14,668 nucleotides of DNA, from assembly GCA_050014355.1 (NCBI GenBank), contig JBEKDL010000048.1:1-14668 (forward strand), read 5' to 3'. Positions 13,455-14,668 of this stretch are shown piece by piece. The position numbers were made by a program, and so were the translations under genes. Positions within the stretch are counted from its first letter, which is position 1. Each line of letters begins with the position of its first letter. The notes beneath the pieces were generated by a model. It searched no databases and had not been told where the DNA came from. It saw only the letters and a program-made list of their open reading frames with translations. This stretch comes from Fen-1077 sp050014355. Its GTDB lineage: Bacteria > Chloroflexota > Dehalococcoidia > Dehalococcoidales > RBG-16-60-22.

Positions 13455-13850
13455 ATGGATAAACAGAGCTATTTTTACGGGACAGGCCGCCGGAAGACGG
13501 CGGTAGCGCGTGTCAGGCTGACAGCCGGGAACGGCGCCATCATCGTGGACGGGATGCCCCTGGAAGAGAGATTCCCCTCTCTGGAGCACCAGCGCCTTAT
13601 CACGCAGCCTTTCCTCGCGACCGAAAGCACCGGCAAGTATAACGCGGTGGTCAAGGTGCTGGGGGGCGGCATCACCGGGCAGAGCGGGGCTATCGCCCAC
13701 GGCATCTCCCGCGCCCTGGTAAAAGCCGATGAGCGCTTCAAGCCGGTACTGCGCCAGCAGGGTCTGCTGACGCGTGACGCCCGCGCCAAAGAGCGGAAGA
13801 AGCCGGGACTCAAGCGGGCCCGTAAAGCGCCGCAGTATACCAAGCGTTAA
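13455..13850 (+). CDS. rpsI: 30S ribosomal protein S9
   Basis: S9 is in the 30S head; its C-terminal tail reaches the P site and touches the tRNA anticodon stem. The 131-residue product has YGTGRRKTAVARVRL at the N-terminus, TGKYNAVVKVLGGGITGQSGAIAHGISRAL split over 59-88, the LLTRDARAKERKKPGLKRARKAPQ tail and the canonical ending YTKR. The final arginine, important for P-site tRNA contact, is present. AGGGA at 13446-13450 lies four bases before the ATG. It is the last gene of the cluster; an intrinsic terminator follows 19 bases after its stop. Confidence 0.97.
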   Translation: MDKQSYFYGTGRRKTAVARVRLTAGNGAIIVDGMPLEERFPSLEHQRLITQPFLATESTGKYNAVVKVLGGGITGQSGAIAHGISRALVKADERFKPVLRQQGLLTRDARAKERKKPGLKRARKAPQYTKR

Positions 13851-13869
13851 TATCCAGGGTGGAAAAGAT

Positions 13870-13914
13870 AAAGCGCCGGATATTTCTGATATTTTCAGAG
13901 TCCGGCGCTTTTTC
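13870..13914 (+). terminator. Intrinsic terminator after rpsI, possibly bidirectional
   Basis: Arms at 13870-13880 and 13901-13911 (AAAGCGCCGGA and its exact complement) form an 11-bp GC-rich stem. Inside it a second five-pair stem (13885-13889 with 13895-13899) closes a five-base loop, leaving an asymmetric internal loop. A T-rich run (TTTTTCTTT) follows on the + strand. On the minus strand the same stem is followed by TTTATCTTTTCC, so it may also stop transcription arriving from the two minus-strand genes. It is the first clear terminator in the whole cluster. Confidence 0.9.
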
Positions 13915-13932
13915 TTTACATTAAATACTGAA

Positions 13933-14046
13933 GTCATTGCAAGCCATCCCGACGCCAGAGTGAGGCGCGGGAATCTTTAGATAGATTAAATTCAATGAAC
14001 GGGATTGCCACGTTGTCCCGATTTTATCGGGACTCCTCGCAATGAC
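13933..14046. repeat. Two inverted copies of a TCATTGCGAG-type palindromic repeat
   Basis: The outer ends GTCATTGCAAG (13933-13943) and CTCGCAATGAC (14036-14046) are inverted repeats with one mismatch. Copy one (13933 to about 13980, + strand) contains a stem 13947-13956/13964-13972 with one bulged A. Copy two (about 14000-14046, minus strand) contains a perfect eight-pair hairpin, GTCCCGAT at 14015-14022 with ATCGGGAC at 14026-14033, and internal ATTGC/GCAAT ends. An AT-rich spacer (13981-13999) separates them. Short palindromic repeats with ATTGCGAG ends are scattered between genes in many bacteria. This one encodes nothing and looks like a non-autonomous mobile or REP-like element. Confidence 0.75.
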
Positions 14047-14064
14047 AATGTTATGTGTCTTATA

Positions 14065-14223
14065 TTATCCCGCGACGTGCACGCCTAGAAAATATGGCCA
14101 GACCACAATGCCCAGGATAATTTTCCACCATACCAGGTTGACGTAACCGATGGTGAACAGCCAGCCGATGAACCAGATAACACCCCCCGCCGCTCCAGCC
14201 GCGTTCCCTTTACCATTCGCCAT
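14065..14223 (-). CDS. Small Trp-rich membrane protein, 52 residues, unknown function
   Basis: This short minus-strand frame encodes 52 residues. A Gly/Ala-rich N-terminus (MANGKGNAAGAAGG) is followed by two hydrophobic stretches (about 15-31 and 35-50) separated by Trp-Trp-Lys at 32-34, so it could be a two-helix hairpin or one long helix. Five tryptophans (W17, W21, W32, W33, W42) and a WPYFLG segment are striking. AAGGAGG (complement of 14231-14237) lies seven bases before the ATG, ideal spacing, which argues strongly that it is translated. It starts 52 bases after the end of the larger minus-strand gene and is probably cotranscribed with it. I do not recognise a named family. Confidence 0.75.
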   Translation of the reverse strand: MANGKGNAAGAAGGVIWFIGWLFTIGYVNLVWWKIILGIVVWPYFLGVHVAG

Positions 14224-14275
14224 TTTTCTGCCTCCTTAACTGATCTATTTTCATGATAGTCTTCTCTTGCCTGTA

Positions 14276-14668
14276 TCACTGTAACTTCAGCGCTTTTCTT
14301 TCCTCCGCTGTCAGGCTTTTCTTATAGCTCGCCAGCTTTTTTAGCCCTTTATCGGTGGCGGTAACTTTTTCGTCTTTGACTTCCACGTAGCCTATGAGCT
14401 CCAGCTCACCGACCAGCGCCGCGATTATCTTCTGGCCTAAAGTGGGATAAATTCCTTTTATCTCTTCCGGCGAGAACTCTCCCAGTATTTTATCCATAGC
14501 GATACCGGGTTTTTTCTGTACTTTAGCGAGAATCGACATCGCGCGACGGTAATAGGGCAGGCTATCGCCCTTATCGGCCAGGTCAAAAGCTTCCACCTTA
14601 AAGCGCACCATCGTATGGTTATCGCTGCAAATCAGCGTTACATCCTGCTTGCTCGTCCCTTTGCCGAT
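14276..14668 (-). CDS. Hypothetical protein with winged-helix-like C-terminus (5' end outside window)
   Basis: The frame ends in TGA at 14276-14278 and stays open to the right edge, giving 130 visible residues. An ATG at 14611 exists, but no ribosome binding site precedes it, and the upstream frame (IGKGTSKQDVTLICSDNHT) is open and strand-like, so the true start is probably beyond the window. Visible parts are a beta-like N-terminal segment, a helical stretch LPYYRRAMSILAKVQKKPG, then GQKIIAALVGELELIGYVEV followed by a DKGLKKL helix. That last order resembles a helix-turn-helix plus wing, but no family is recognised and DNA binding is only a guess. It is convergent to the ribosomal cluster. 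Confidence 0.7.
   Translation of the reverse strand: MGKGTSKQDVTLICSDNHTMVRFKVEAFDLADKGDSLPYYRRAMSILAKVQKKPGIAMDKILGEFSPEEIKGIYPTLGQKIIAALVGELELIGYVEVKDEKVTATDKGLKKLASYKKSLTAEERKALKLQ

Noticed and set aside
14044..14066. Possible + strand promoter (GACAAT ... TATATT)
   Set aside because: The spacing is about 11-13 bases, too short for a standard promoter, and no + strand gene follows.
14085..14279. Minus-strand open frame of 64 codons
   Set aside because: It overlaps the 52-residue membrane protein gene in another frame, lacks a good ribosome binding site and has an unstructured composition.

Overview
This window is a bacterial S10-spc-alpha ribosomal protein cluster, read left to right on the + strand. 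It starts inside rplV and runs through 28 consecutive genes to rpsI at 13850. A strong intrinsic terminator, an intergenic inverted repeat and two minus-strand genes follow. Gene content, the fusion of the spc, alpha and rplM-rpsI blocks, mid-range GC, an unusually long Ala/Lys/Glu/Pro tail on S3 and a TCATTGCGAG-type palindromic repeat together suggest an anaerobic Chloroflexota (Dehalococcoidia-like) genome. That placement is inference and was not tested by alignment.

Layout. 1-3647: end of rplV, then rpsC, rplP, rpmC, rpsQ, rplN, rplX, rplE, rpsN. 3670-6197: rpsH, rplF, rplR, rpsE, rpmD, rplO. 6178-9263: secY, adk, map, infA, rpmJ, i.e. the membrane insertion channel, adenylate kinase, N-terminal Met removal, initiation factor 1 and L36. 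9296-12193: rpsM, rpsK, rpsD, rpoA, rplQ. 12214-13850: truA, rplM, rpsI. 13870-13911: terminator. 13933-14046: two inverted copies of a short palindromic repeat. 14065-14223 (minus): a 52-residue Trp-rich membrane protein gene. 14276-14668 (minus): a partial gene with a winged-helix-like C-terminus, running off the window.

The 28 genes are extremely compact. The largest gap is 32 bases (rpmJ-rpsM), several genes overlap, and no terminator is visible before 13870. The cluster therefore probably behaves as one long transcription unit with extensive translational coupling, linking ribosome assembly, RNA polymerase alpha, protein export and early protein maturation. Five genes use GTG or TTG starts (rpmD, rplO, adk, rpsK, rpoA), each with a good Shine-Dalgarno sequence.

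The window is mostly ordinary housekeeping DNA and I found no new multi-gene system. The points most worth a second look are the roughly 183-residue S3 extension built on a ten-residue periodic repeat, a uS11 protein with Gly in place of the nearly universal Asn/Asp at the isoaspartate site, the small Trp-rich membrane protein gene, and the paired palindromic repeat next to the terminator.
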